In this document: positions 11,100 to 22,495 of the stretch, piece by piece | Layout: each line of letters starts with the position of its first letter | How positions within the stretch are numbered: the first letter of the stretch is position 1 | Assembly: GCA_036250195.1 (NCBI GenBank) | Contig: JAVHZZ010000005.1 | Span: 68,445,505-68,509,504, forward strand | Length of the DNA: 64,000 nucleotides | Source of the DNA: Mixophyes australis | Taxonomy: Eukaryota; Chordata; Amphibia; Anura; Limnodynastidae | Reading direction: 5' to 3' | Program-made: the position numbers and the translations under genes | Notes under the pieces: model-generated | The model's input: the letters and a program-made list of their open reading frames with translations, nothing else | What the model was told of the DNA's origin: nothing | Databases searched by the model: none

Positions 11100-12333
11100 T
11101 CCCTTGAGGTCCAGCAACACACAGGACAGCTGGAGAAAATGGCAGGAAAGGTACCCCTCCAGAGGAGGGTGAAGTGTTCTTCTTTTCTGGACAGGTGCTA
11201 CTGATGTGCCCCTCCTAGTTGAACACAAAACATCGGCGAGTGTCTCCAAAAACAGACCTTGCCCCAACCCTCCCAAAAGATGAAGAAACAGTGGGTGATG
11301 GTGTTGAGGGGGGTGGCGTTGATCCTCCTGGCCGTCCCCCTTTCCAGGCAGATTGCCCCGGCGCAAAAGTCCCTCTTTTAGCTGCAAGTGCTCAGATGAC
11401 AGCATATTTGTCAACCAGTCTAGCTGCTTCCACAGATGATTCAGAGTCCTGATCCACTACCCATTCCTTCACATCAGCTGGGCACAAAGTGAGAAACTAA
11501 TCCTGTACCATTAAATCTTTCAGAGCATCAAAGGTGGTGATCTTTAACCCTCCAATTCACTGTTTGAAAGAAGCAGACAATTAGGCTACCAGTCCTGAAC
11601 AAGTGTCAGAGGCACTGCATTTTAAATCGTGGAACTTTTGTCTGTGAGCCTTCGGCGTGATATTAAAACGTTGCAACAGGGCACATTTGATTGCCTCATA
11701 ATCTCCGTCCATCTCCTTTCAGGTGGAAGATCTGCAAAGGCCTCTAATGCTTTCCATCGCAAACCAGGGGTTAATTATTGTGCCCACTCATCTTTAGACA
11801 GTCCATACTGTCTTTTCAAATTCTGGTAAAAAAGCATCCAAATCCCCATCTTTTTCCAATACAAGGAAATTCTCTGGACGGGGTCTGCTGATACCAGCCT
11901 CTCTGGCTTCTGGCTAGTGTTGGAGCTTGGCAAGCTCCAGCTGGTATCTCCATTCTGCCTCTCGCTCGGCAGCTTCTTTTTCTACCTAGTGCTCCGCTGC
12001 CTCCATAGCAGTGCGCCTCTCCGCAACCTGGTGCTCTACAGCTTCCTACTCCTGGAACTGCTGTATAAGCTGCATTTTGGTTGTAATGTCCGCTATGCCC
12101 AAATGTTTCAGGGCAGTTTGCAAATAAACGTCCATAGCAGTGTCCACACATGAACTATTGTATTCATCCAAAATTAACAGTCCACGGTTTTGATCAATAT
12201 CCACAGTCAGGTCCGCTTCTGAATCCTGGCTGTGCCCTTCCTGTGACACATCTACGACTTGGTGCTGATCTCTCTGCACCAGAGCGTCAATCAATTGCTC
12301 ATTGCTTTTGCCACTAGTGGGAAATTCCTCCAT
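11100..12333 (-). pseudogene. gag: gag-like polyprotein remnant
   Basis: The frame opens at 12333 with MEEFPTSGKSNEQLIDALVQ after a leader of about 280 bp behind the 5' LTR. It continues through an acidic N-terminus and a Glu/Ala-rich coiled-coil-like stretch. A capsid-like motif follows (DLDAFLPEFEKTV, then WKALEAFADLPPE), resembling Ty3/gypsy and SCAN-related capsids. Near 11189-11235 is a zinc-knuckle relic, CFVF...EGHISSTC, in which the second Cys appears replaced. Several in-frame stops and frame changes break the gene. In an intact element Gag would coat the RNA particle. The identification rests on motif order rather than high similarity. Confidence 0.6.
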
Positions 12334-12611
12334 CCTTATATTGTGAAATCAGCGCCTCCTTTGTCTTGCCGCAACCATTCCCTCAGTTACGTTGCAAAAT
12401 AAAAGATAGGAAAGAAAAAACAGAGAGAAGGGAAGAGAAATGCTTTGCACGTATGTCTTCAAAAATAATAATAAACCCTGAGTTTTGTCCTTGTAAACTT
12501 ATTGTATTCCTCGCAAGGTTAAAATCAGTTTATAAGCGCAAGGGTTAATTGCTTAAACCATGCACTTAATACTCTAAGAAATTAAATAATCCCACCGCTG
12601 ACCCACCAATT

Positions 12612-13957
12612 TGTCACAAACACGCTCCCAGCTTTCTTGACTTTGGGGTGTTTGCTGTAAGAGGTCACATATGATTCCAGCCTGCAGTCTCTCTCTACCT
12701 ATCACACAGGTTATAGACCTACTGAATCGCCCCCCACACAGCACTCTAACACCCCTATACACTTCAGGTTTGCCACTATCTATTGAATACGGGCAATAGG
12801 ACCCCAATATCCTGTCCCACACTGGCATACAAGGTTTCTAGCTACCACAGGCTAACAAGTCCTCCACCAGCGAACAAAGGGTTAACTCTTCACACATCCA
12901 GACTGTTGCACAAATGTAAATACAAGCACACACTAAGCGTGTTAATCAAATGTATCAACAAATCACACCACCATTCAGAAGGTTAACTTAGTCGAGTAAT
13001 ATTCTTCTTAACGGGCTAATGGAATCGTTAGAGTATCAAAGACGCAACTTAATAAATTTATAGATTTAATATACAAAAATCCAGGGCATTCAGATATAAA
13101 AACAATAACAATTGACATAACATACACAAGCAAAACAGTTTAAAATTAAAAAGGATTAGATTCAGAGTATAACTTACATTGAAGTGGTATATTCTGAGCC
13201 AAGGGAAATTGTCTTGAAGATGGACAGCTTATCAATGAATAATTGATTTCCCAAAAGACTGACAATTTGTTGTAACTGGTCTCAGCTTTTAAAGACAACT
13301 TCACACCTTCCCACCTCCTGGGGGTAGTGGTCTGTGATACTTTTTTCAACCATCATTTGAACGTTGTCTGATTTACTACCCAATTCTACTATGTGACCTA
13401 ACTTCTATGTGAATCGACACACAGACCCAATTTTATTTTTAATAAATCCCCTATGAATTTGTCCATCTTTTGTTACCAAACACGCCTAAATACAGTGTAT
13501 TCGTAGAGTTTACACTTATTTTCTTAACTTCTCTGTGGGACAGAATTCTTAATTAGACATATGAGCTGCCCTTCATCATGCTATTGTGGAATATGTGGTT
13601 GATCACTACTTTTATTTATTTTAAGTGGCATATTTTAAAACTGAATTATTTTTGTCTATATCACATATAGTAAGCACATGGGCTCTTTGAACCAGACATC
13701 ATACTGAGCGGTTCTTAAAAGTCTATTTACATGTCAAACTCCATCACTGGCCAGGATTTATCTCACAGCAGGGGCTCTTTGAAGCTGCCACAGGTGACAC
13801 TCCTATCTTCTCACACTGGAATGTGCAGAGCCTTCAACTTATCAATGTATTCATTTGATATAACATATTTACACTGCAGTTAGGATTTAGGCCTTGTTCC
13901 CCACTATTATATGTGTTAACCCTTATAAATAACTGTAAGTTCTTTATGTTCACGGCA
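12612..13957 (-). repeat. 5' LTR of the gypsy element
   Basis: About 1346 bp, the partner of 7962-9316. The two differ by scattered changes, so the insertion is not recent. A primer-binding-site-like TGGTGGGTCAGCG follows on the minus strand. Confidence 0.85.
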
Positions 13958-14089
13958 TATATGTTTCACCTTAAATTTTGCTTTTTGACCTTAAGTTATA
14001 TCTCATATAAAACATGAACGTAAGTGGACAATGGTCTTTACATGTCACGTCTACATTTTAATGTTTTGTGATGAGGTTAGTGTTCACAC

Positions 14090-14450
14090 GACACTTCACA
14101 CCAGGATAGCTGAATCAAGTGTTCATTTTATTGTCAGGATGGTAAGGATGGCAGTTTGTTTAGCATATAGTAACATCTGTAGCCATTCAAATTCCCTGTG
14201 ACCCTGTCTCTGTCTAGACATACATCTTCTGTCTAGTCACCGGTCAACAAACTGTCTTCAGTTGCCCCACCCACAACAAATAAACAGTCTTTTATTCTCT
14301 ACAAGCACTAATTAACCAGTAAAGAAAATAATAAAATAATTACACCCATGTGGTGCAGCTGTGAGTCTGTGTTCTGTATAAAAACATGCGTGGTAATTTC
14401 ACTCTGTCTGCCACCTTTACCTGTAGACTTTTAGGGATTTCACCTGTCTC
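14090..14450. mobile_element. Possible diverged LTR of the 46726 family
   Basis: Contains tttattgtcaggatggt and the later phrases ccctgtgacc and tctagacata, in an order resembling 46726-47225. Ends are not defined. Confidence 0.3.
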
Positions 14451-15510
14451 TATGCATGAAAGATGTGTCAAACAACCCACTCTGATGCAGTTTTTATTGC
14501 CTTAGTACCTATGGGCATAAAATTTTGCCCATCCGAATAATGTTTGCCTTCTTGGTGTAAAAGCCATTCTATTGAAAACAAAGCCTGATTTTCTATTACC
14601 AGTATCTTCAAGGACATATAAAAATCAGTTAGCTTATTAGGGATAATGAAGCTCTCTGGCCTTGATTGCTCACTCACAGCTCGGAATCTCATTTTGCATT
14701 GAGTGGCCACAGAGTGTGTGCTTTTCTGCACCTAGCCCTCATCACTAAGGAATGCTGATCCACAAGACTACTCCAATCAGAGAAAAACTTTGAACCCTCT
14801 TGCTAAGTGATGCATTTAACCATATTAAGGGATGAATTTTTGCCAAAATAGGGATATAGTATCACAAACATGAATATGTGCTGCATGCAAAATATTTTTC
14901 TACTTTCTTTTGCTTTATGAGTATACCTTATGATAAACTACAATAGACTATGGGACTTTACCGTGGCACAATAGACTGTGAATCAGAGTACAGTCAGATT
15001 GCAATTGATGCCATACACTACATTACTGTACATTGCATTCCTATTTGACTGATTTGAAAACTTTAACCAAAGCAATAATTCATGTGGCACTATGCCATTG
15101 ATGCACAAAAAGTGCAAAAAGCTGAATAAAATAAAGGTAATCCACATACTGTAACATTGTAGACTGTTTGAATTGATGCAATTCTGATTCATTTTACAGT
15201 GTATTATCAGCTCATTTCTAGTTCTCTTGTTTTGATAAATCACTACACAAGCATTATGTGATCTGTGATGTTCCCTTACTATATTAGTGTCTTGTTTCCA
15301 GTTGGAACTGTTGCTATTGAAACTTCCCCAAGGTCAGTTAGCTTGGTTGCACCTGCAAAACAAAGACTCCTCTTTAAAAAACATAGACATTTCTTGCAGT
15401 TGTAGAAGCTTTATTTATAGCAACAAATTGTTTCTACATAGTGTTAATAAAGCTTAATTATCCCACAGACCAAAAAGAAACATTCATGGTTCATCAGGTG
15501 TTCGGTAAAA
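14451..15510. other. No gene recognised
   Basis: AT-rich sequence with two short open stretches lacking any motif. Confidence 0.45.
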
Positions 15511-15518
15511 GAACTATG

Positions 15519-15690
15519 GGGTATATTTACTAAACTGCGGGTTTGAAAAGTGAAGATGTTGCCTATAGCAACCAATCAAATTCTAGCTGTCATTTTGTAG
15601 AATGTACTAAATAAATGATAACTAGAATCTGATTGGTTGCTATAGCCAACATCTCCACTTTTTCAAACCCGCAGTTTAGTAAATATACCC
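15519..15690. mobile_element. Foldback MITE (family A), 172 bp
   Basis: Nearly the whole element is one inverted repeat. GGGTATATTTACTAAACTGC at the left pairs with its complement at the right, and both arms carry the TCTGATTGGTTGCTATAG text. CTATG flanks both sides (15514-15518 and 15691-15695). If the fourth G/C is counted as element the duplication shrinks to TAT, so the superfamily is open. Relatives lie at 40452-40605 and 18066-18243. Confidence 0.8.
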
Positions 15691-15986
15691 CTATGTGTAT
15701 TTTAGTGCATTGCCCCATAGAATCTGTGGAGACTGGTGAACACAGCATATCACGGGTGGGAAAAAAAATACATGCTTAGTTTCCCTATTTATTTATGGAG
15801 TTATTTAATTGTGATGTATTGTCTTTCTTGTGGTGTAATACATTTTGGTAATTTCATCAGAAGATGGAAATATTAATTGGTACTAATCAATATATATGTA
15901 GGACTTTCATTTGAATCACAAACTCAGATGAAGCCCTTTACCATTTTGTAGATGTATTAACTGTTCCCTTCAACCAAAATGTACAA

Positions 15987-16547
15987 ATGAACGGATGTAG
16001 TACGAGTAAACGATAATGTAAATACCGACAGTGTTTACTCCTCCATAATTATTCCGCTAGTGAAAAAAGCGACCTGCAAAAAACAAATACTTACCTGTAA
16101 ACAGACAGACTGTAAATCCGATGTGAGGAGAGTGCGAAACTTGTAAATGACGTAAGATATAAGCGCGACTTTGATTTGTTTGTTTTTTTAAAGTGGCAAC
16201 GCACGAGCACATTTAATGCTGGTAATATGAATTGTATTCCTAACCGTAACCCTAACATCTAATCCTAACCCCTAACACCTAACCCAACTCCTACCCTAAC
16301 CCAAAGATAATACTTACATGGGTCCGTGCGTTACTGATTTAAAATCGGTAATGTTCCAATCGCGCTTGCAAGTGACGTAATTTGGAAGTGTGTCTCTCTT
16401 CTTACTTCGGATTTTCAGTGTGTCTGTTTCCAGTTAAGTAGTTATTTTTTACAGGTCGCTTTCTTCACTATCTTATTAATTGTGTAGGTGTAAACACTGT
16501 CGGTGTTTACATAACCGTTAATACGATAACCACCGCAAATGAACAAT
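15987..16547. mobile_element. Long-TIR MITE, Mutator-like, with 11-bp flanking repeats
   Basis: Two arms of about 200 bp are inverted copies. Both hold aaataccgacagtgtttac or its partner, gaaaaaagcgacctg, aaacagac, aatccgatgtgag, and tgacgtaa plus gcgcga. AAAATGTACAA occurs at 15976-15986 and again at 16548-16558, directly outside the arms. Long TIRs plus 9-11 bp target duplications are the hallmark of Mutator-like elements. No transposase is present. The loop carries telomere-like repeats at 16240-16302. Confidence 0.6.
16240..16302. repeat. Degenerate telomere-like (CCCTAA)n tract
   Basis: About ten irregular units such as ccgtaa, ccctaacat, cctaacc, cctaacacc and ccctaaccc lie in the loop of the 15987-16547 element. 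Confidence 0.7.
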
Positions 16548-16558
16548 AAAATGTACAA

Positions 16559-18065
16559 GATTGTGACTGATTTTCCTTGTCTACCAAGAAAATGAATTGA
16601 GATTATATATTTTATTGGGTATTTATTCTATTTTACGTATTATTCTTTTGTCTCAGTGTATAGTTGATTCTATTTATCTTTGTTTATTGCATAAGGAATT
16701 GAAATACAATGTTTTATCACAGAAACCCATTTAAATGTGCTTGAATATGAGTAGATGGGCATTTGTACTGATCTTGACATCCTAAAATGCATAATAAAAT
16801 AAGCACTCATTACAGGTTAAATACATACAGTAGTATTAAATAGAACACATTAATGGAGAAATGGACTGCTCTGCCCAGAGAATGTAGAAAGGTGATCTGT
16901 AGGTTAAGCATGGATGCCCTTATCAAAGTTGGAAGTTGTTTCACATAATTTCTGGAGGATCACATTGAAAAAAAATTTTGATGTTGATTATATGTCAGTT
17001 GACCAAAGCAAATCATCGGATGAAACAAAATAGGTTTTTGGACTCTGAGCAGAACATTGAAACACTTCTCCAAAAAACCTCCCCTAGATCATAAACTTTA
17101 ATGACAAACAGCTGCAACAATGATTTTTCTGCAGCTGAATTACAGACTGCTGCTGCCAACATTGTACATGGAGTGAAAATGGATGTTCTTAAGCTTGTTT
17201 GCAGAATTTGGAGACATAAAAGATATATGTCCAACATTTACCTGGTATGGCTAGGTGTGTCGTCTAATTTACCAACAATCTGTTTGCAGACAGCATGAGG
17301 AAAGTATTATATCTACTTTCTCTCCCTCTCACAAAGAACAATGTGGTGGACAGAGTTTACATGGAAATATTTCTAAAATTGCTATGTATATACATCATTT
17401 TTATGTGATCTTTCATGCAAAGCTTAATTTTATAGAGAAGTAAGAGATTAAATAATTGATTATTGCTTAAAAGACATGTCTTATGTGCACTTGTACTGGT
17501 TCATAAACACTGTTAAAAATCAAATTAAAAGGTGTAAATGCATTTTGTAAGATAACCTACGTAGAAATAAAATAACAATCCCAAAGTCACATAAATAGGC
17601 TAATTTTAGATAATAATAAAACATATGTTAAAATAATATATTTTATAATAATATTTTATTCATCTATGTATTAAATAAACATGCTGTGTGATATATTTAT
17701 GTTAGATACACCACCCAAGAAATTGGTTAATCAATGACCATGGTGCTGTTGGAGGGAAAAGATAGTAAGTACTGAAAATACTGTTGATTGTCACTGGGAA
17801 TGGACCATCCTAACCATCTTATAAGGTATTGTATAATTGAAGGAGGTGTGTCATTTTGAAATGTAGTTTATTTTTCATTTTACATTTTCAGAGCTTTGGG
17901 GTTTGTAAACTTAAATGTTTTATCACATAAACCTTGTTAGAAAACATTCTATCTGAAATGTCAATGTTTAAAAAATTGATGTTCTGGACTTTTTATAATA
18001 GAGATTTGAAAATAGAAAGCCATATTTTGTTCCTTGGAATATAATCAAAGCTATCTTTTACACTA
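16559..18065. other. No gene recognised
   Basis: AT-rich DNA with two short open stretches (about 17013-17300) without any motif. Confidence 0.45.
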
Positions 18066-18243
18066 GGGGGTAAATGTATCAAGCTGAGAGTTTTCTAGCT
18101 GGTTTGAAAAACCCATCAGACTCTTGCTATTATTTATTTAGTACATTCTGCAAAATGACAGCTAGAATCTGATTGGTTGCTATAGACAACATCTCCAATT
18201 TTTAAAACCCGCCGGAAAACTCTCAGCTTGATACATTTACCCC
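18066..18243. mobile_element. Foldback MITE related to family A, different termini
   Basis: GGGGTAAATGTATCAAGCTG at the left pairs with its complement at the right end (TTGATACATTTACCCC). The interior shares ATGACAGCTAGAATCTGATT and GGTTGCTATAG with family A, but the outer 30 bp differ. This suggests a chimera or a sister family with exchanged ends. Confidence 0.75.
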
Positions 18244-18599
18244 AAGATCTTTTGTTGGAAAGAAACATTTTGGAAGAATTGATTGATACTTTTGTTATGA
18301 GAAAAGGATAGCAGCCATCATTCATTAAGGCATAAGCTTAAATGGAGCTCCTTCTCATTCAGAATCTACCCATGTGGACTATTAACTATTGTTATATTGT
18401 CCCTCAGAGGGCTATACATACCATGGGGAATACATTCCTGCCTGAATAAACCCTGCAACTCTGATCCAATTCCTGGTACTATTAATGGAGATGAGCTTAT
18501 AACTTAGTGGTATTATCTCTTACTGGAAACCTTCCACAACTTCATTGTCCTGACCAGCCAAAATACAGTAAAAGGCGATCAAATTTTTGCCTTCATAAT

Positions 18600-19214
18600 T
18601 CACTCAAGCAATCACCTGAACAGGTGGCTTAGTAATATTCCGAAGGGACAATTCACTCGGATTAGACGGAATTGCACAAACCTTGCTCTATATGATTAAC
18701 AATCTAATATATTGAGGGAAAGGTTTATAGAAAGAGACCACGAAAAAAGAACAATAGAGAAAGCCTATGAGGAGGTTAGGAGGATAGACAGAAAAACTCT
18801 CCTTGCACCTAAAAATAAAAAGGATGCTAATGACCATTTTGAATCCAGTTTTATCACCAAATACAGTCACAATCACAAGGAGCTAGAGAGAATAATCCAA
18901 AAACACTGGGACGTATTACTTATGGATGAAACTTTGCAGGATATTCTCTCCAACAAATCCAAAAGGATATATAGGAAATCAGATTCCCTTAACATCAAAC
19001 TTGTGAAATGCTATATCCCCATAGACAAAAAGAGGCAACAAGAAACCTTGCGAAAGGAGAATAGAAAGGACTTCTACTACTGTACCAGATGCCAAGCCTG
19101 TAAACTAACCAAACAAAGTGGAACAAAACTCACAATGGAATTCCGTTCAAGCACCACAGGAGAATCACACAAGATTAGGGGCAAAATAACATGTGACACT
19201 ACGGGGGCTGTATA
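18600..19214 (+). pseudogene. Penelope-like protein: RT tail, linker, start of GIY-YIG domain
   Basis: Upstream of the open stretch (18712 on) the frame already reads WLSNIPKGQFTRIRRNC, then a stop, then QSNILRERFIERD. This is the conserved motif after the RT in Penelope-like elements, so the real gene began further upstream. Next come the RTIEKAYEEVRRIDRKTLL linker, a Cys-rich segment (YYCTRCQACKL, about residues 123-133 of the open part) and KIRGKITCDTTGAVY, the opening strand of the GIY-YIG fold. The frame then enters the LTR, and the residues after VY are not Penelope-derived. In an intact element the protein reverse-transcribes its RNA and nicks target DNA. Confidence 0.75.
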
Positions 19215-19834
19215 TGTCAGGCACTGTCCCGCTGTCTCCTCGGGACGGTCGCGGAAGTTCCAGCCGCCCGGCGCGGCCTTCTGCGCATGCGCATCCCGTT
19301 GCTAGGCAACGGGATACTGCTCAATAGTCTTGGCGGCAGCTTGGAACAGCGCTGCCACCCACTACCCTCCTATTGGCTCCCCAAACTTTAAAAGGCACTT
19401 CCTGTGCACACACCTGTGCCAGAGTATCAGGTCTAACCTGCCTCCAGCGTTTTCCTGTGTTCCAGTTTCTAAGCCTTGTTCCTGACCTCTCTTGCTTGCC
19501 TGTGACCCTTCTGACCCAGACCGTTTGACCACCCCTCTTGGATTTCCCTGTTGTACCTCGCCTCCAGAACGTTACCGACCTGGCCTGTTTCACCATCCCT
19601 CCGGAAACTCCTCGTGTACCTTAATCTACCTGAACGTTACCGACCCGGCTTGTCTACTATTCTTCTCCTGTATCTCGCTATTAGACTCGTGGAAGGACCG
19701 CAACCTGCGTGCCTCTGCAGTGGAGTCCATACCTCCTTGCGGGGGTCCCTGGTGCATACCAGGGGCACGTTAGATTCTGCACCTTCCGCTGAGTAGTGCC
19801 AACAATAGCAGGTACGTTTTTATTAGTTGTGACA
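19215..19834 (+). mobile_element. Solo gypsy-type LTR inserted in the Penelope element
   Basis: 620 bp from TGTCAGGCACTG to TTGTGACA (TG...CA), flanked by perfect 5-bp duplications GTATA at 19210-19214 and 19835-19839. It has an inverted CCAAT (ATTGG) and a TATA-like TTTAAAA near 19370-19395. It is GC-rich compared with its host element. The tail phrase CTTGCGGGGGTCCCTGG also occurs in the 47712-48385 LTR (minus strand), and the end GTTGTGACA recurs in the LTR at 52044-53035. A solo LTR forms by recombination between the two LTRs of a full element. Confidence 0.85.
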
Positions 19835-20140
19835 GTATATTTGTTAGAATGTCTATACAGACAGCAATATGTTGGTTGCATGATTCGTAAATTGCATGTA
19901 CGAATATCAGAGCATTTACGGAACATCATAAATAAATCAGAAAGTCAGTGTGTCAGATCACTTTCACAAGTATCATGACCACGATCCATCCTTGCTCAAG
20001 TTTTTGGGGATCTGCAAAGTACAAAAACCATCGCACTCATTTCCAAGGAGGAGGCCAAGTGGATATATAATTTCATAACCTTGACCCCAGGGGGACTCGA
20101 TTTAGGATTTCAATTTAGGATATTTTTTGAAAACGTAAAA
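19835..20140 (+). pseudogene. Second half of the Penelope GIY-YIG endonuclease
   Basis: The frame from 19835 gives VYLLEC-like text followed by RQQYVGCMIRKLHVRISEHL and RNIINKS. This is the tyrosine/arginine core and helix of the GIY-YIG fold; the canonical T after G is C here. After a frameshift near 19970 a C-terminal tail follows (HDHDPSLLKFLGI and an arginine-rich segment near 20060). It joins the 19214 frame if the LTR and one GTATA are removed. The domain has lost integrity through the insertion and later frameshifts. Confidence 0.7.
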
Positions 20141-21273
20141 TATTCCATCTTTGCATTAGCTTTCATACAACCATAGATTTTATACTGTATAGATCCATTG
20201 TCATGGTTTATATTACTCTGTAATTTTCAATTCTTCACAAGTTTAATGTGATATATCACTGTTATGCATTAATATCATTTATTGTTTACTGTTTACTGTT
20301 TGTCAAACATCGGACCTGTCATTAGGAGAACCTATGTCATTTAATTGCATCTTTACTGTGATATTTCAGCATATATTCTAAGTATACAATTTATGTGGAA
20401 TCAGCTGACTTACCTAACACTCCCATGGTCAATTAACACCAATTATCAACATCTGGAAACAGTGCCTGAAATCTACAAATATGGCATGTTTACCAGTATG
20501 CCCTCACAAATCCATGAGAAAGTCCATTGTTTTACACTGCGGACAAAATGCGTTGGGTTAATTGCATCTTTACTATTCTATCATCTACCCTATCTTATCC
20601 TAACATCAGTCCGCCAATATCACACCACTCGCGGCGCAAGCCCGCACTATATTAGCATGCTAGTTCTCTCATCGGCACCACATATACGGATTGGAGCATT
20701 GACAGCGTGACAGCCAGCATCTGAATGAATAGAGCACACATGTGCCACCTCTTAACTGCATATCTTCGCAGGCCACAAACAATATCACCTACCCGGCATC
20801 AAGGGAGGAAAAGGAACTCCCGGATTGCAGGAGGAGGGCATCCAAATTGTGTGCTCATTGACAGCCATTTGTTTTTACATTACTGAACTATCCAGATACA
20901 TGTCTGCCACTTGCTATAATTGCAAGTATTATTATAATAAAATCTGTTGCATCTCATTAATCACATAAATTACAGGATATACTTCTAAGTTGTGATTTTA
21001 AGTTGTTCTGGCCAGAACGTGTCTATGTCTTACAAGTGGATTAAAATATCCACTTGTATATTTATCCTTCCATCCCTATATGTACCTATTTTATGCACCC
21101 AGGAACCGAATCCATTCTTCTCGTATCCATAATTTTAGAGGGTTGAGACCCCCTTTAAAGCAATTAGGTTCCACTTTGTTGCAGCCCAATAAATATTCTC
21201 ACATTAGGAAGCGCGGCCTCACCTACCTATATATTACCACTTATTACTATTACACAATTAAATAACAAACACA
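20141..21273. other. No gene; possible Penelope 3' terminal region
   Basis: Contains gacaaaatgcgttgggtt (20546-20563), a phrase type common near Penelope long terminal repeats, and a GC-richer stretch at 20590-20860. No coding feature is seen. The boundary of the element is uncertain. Confidence 0.3.
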
Positions 21274-21937
21274 TGTTGCATGAGCCTCACTTGGCTTTGT
21301 AAGTTCACAAAGAATCATATAGAATATGCTAGATTAAATGTATTAAATCCCCCAAAATGTTTACAAGGCTTAATTACCAAACAGTTAATAACAAGACATT
21401 CAAAATAAGTTGCACAAATAAGTTTTAGAAATAAAATAGAAAATAAAGCCAGAATCACTAACTTACTAGTTTAAGACTTGGCGTGAGAGGAGTCCACTTT
21501 GAGAAGGATGGCACACTTTTGACCTAGGCACAGGTCTCTTAGTAATGCAAGCAAGAAAGGTTACTTTAAGCCTTTCTCACATGGCTCTCACCCCCACCCT
21601 TGGAAATTAGCTCTCAATCAGGGTAGATTGATTGGCAAAAATACACAGTCAGTTATCTATCCCTGAGATATATGTCTGGCATCTCAGAAGGCATGATTCT
21701 CACCTCTGCTCATTCTGCTGGGCTGGTCAGGTCCACATCCTATACACAAACTCCTCAGAAATGCTTATCTGTCCCTGGGCCTGGCTAATGTCAAAATACT
21801 CTTTGTCAATTGCACAAGTCACTTAGGTCAGTCAGCAAAGCACACTTTGAAAAGTTAAATACAATATAAACATTGTCATACATGAATTCAAGGGGGAAAT
21901 AACAATCAGTGATTAGGTATAATGCATAATCGTCACA
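21274..21937 (-). mobile_element. Possible LTR with adjacent polypurine tract
   Basis: On the minus strand it starts TGTGACGATTATGC and can end CAACA at 21274. Directly upstream on that strand is a purine tract (GAAAGGGAGGAAG, 21938-21950), as expected before a 3' LTR. No partner LTR or target duplication was found. Confidence 0.35.
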
Positions 21938-21950
21938 CTTCCTCCCTTTC

Positions 21951-22385
21951 AGTTTCAGTAAATGGCCTTATGTTCTAATATTTCTCTTCCTTTACAGAAT
22001 GTTTCCCTCATGTACCTTGTTCAAATCCTTGATATATTTGAAAGTTTCTATTATGTCCCTCCTTTCCCTTCTCTGCTTCAAACAATACCTTTTAAGATAT
22101 TTTAGTCTTTCCGGGTAAATTTTGTGCTGTAGGCCATGCACCATTTTAGTTGCCCTCAGTAAATCCATGCTACTTGGGATCATGTAAATTACTGGATTTG
22201 AGATATTCTGCAACTCTTTCTTTTAAGAGTGTTTCCATCAACTTCCCTACTACTGATGTAAGGCTCACTGTCTGTAGTTGCTCACCTGTTCCCTCTTTCA
22301 GTTTTGTACAGTGGGACTACATTCGCTCTTTTCCAGTCCTCTGGAATTACTTCTGTAGCTAGTGGCTAACTGAATAATTCTGTTA
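21951..22385 (-). pseudogene. CR1/Rex1-type LINE reverse transcriptase remnant
   Basis: Minus-strand codons around 22240-22355 read VIPEDWKRANVVPLYKT, the conserved start of the RT domain in CR1/L2-group LINEs. Near 21992-22213 an open stretch reads LKQRRERRDIIETFKYIKDL, the C-terminal part of the same protein. The two pieces lie too close together, so the catalytic middle was deleted. In-frame stops are present. A SINE fragment follows at 22390. Confidence 0.65.
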
Positions 22386-22389
22386 ATGG

Positions 22390-22495
22390 TGTTTTTGGAG
22401 TGTGGGAGGAAATCGGAGCACCCAGAGGAAACCCACGTAAACATGGGGAGAACATACAAACTCCACACAGATATGGCCATGGTCGAGATATTCAA
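22390..22495 (-). mobile_element. V-type SINE fragment (core domain)
   Basis: Matches the core of the 1784-2139 SINE (tttttggagtgtgggagg; ggagcacccagaggaaaccc; acaaactccacacagat). Both the tRNA head and the tail are missing. Confidence 0.7.

Larger units (their letters stand above)
7962..13957 (-). mobile_element. Ty3/gypsy-type LTR retrotransposon, pol-deficient
   Basis: Two long direct repeats (7962-9316 and 12612-13957) begin TGTCACAAACA and end GACA/GGCA on the plus strand. The coding content is on the minus strand, so the right copy is the 5' LTR. Flanking pentamers TACAT and TATAT agree at 4 of 5 positions, as expected for a 5-bp target duplication. Next to the left LTR is a polypurine tract. 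Next to the right LTR, read on the minus strand, is TGGTGGGTCAGCG, the position and TGG start expected of a primer binding site. In order the minus strand holds a gag-like frame, a one-Cys-short zinc knuckle, a DTGAD retropepsin site, a GC-rich minisatellite and a repetitive acidic linker. No reverse transcriptase, RNase H or integrase was seen. The copy is non-autonomous and broken by many stops and frameshifts. Confidence 0.8.
18470..20140 (+). mobile_element. Penelope-like retroelement, interrupted by a solo LTR
   Basis: The reading runs from the C-terminal reverse-transcriptase region through the linker into a GIY-YIG endonuclease, the order unique to endonuclease-bearing Penelope-like elements. 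Removing the LTR at 19215-19834 brings the two endonuclease halves back next to each other. After the coding part, text up to about 21260 includes gacaaaatgcgttggg and a 3' section that may be the element's terminal repeat, but that limit is not resolved. Stops at about 18690 and frame changes near 18520 and 19975 make it a relic. Confidence 0.75.
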
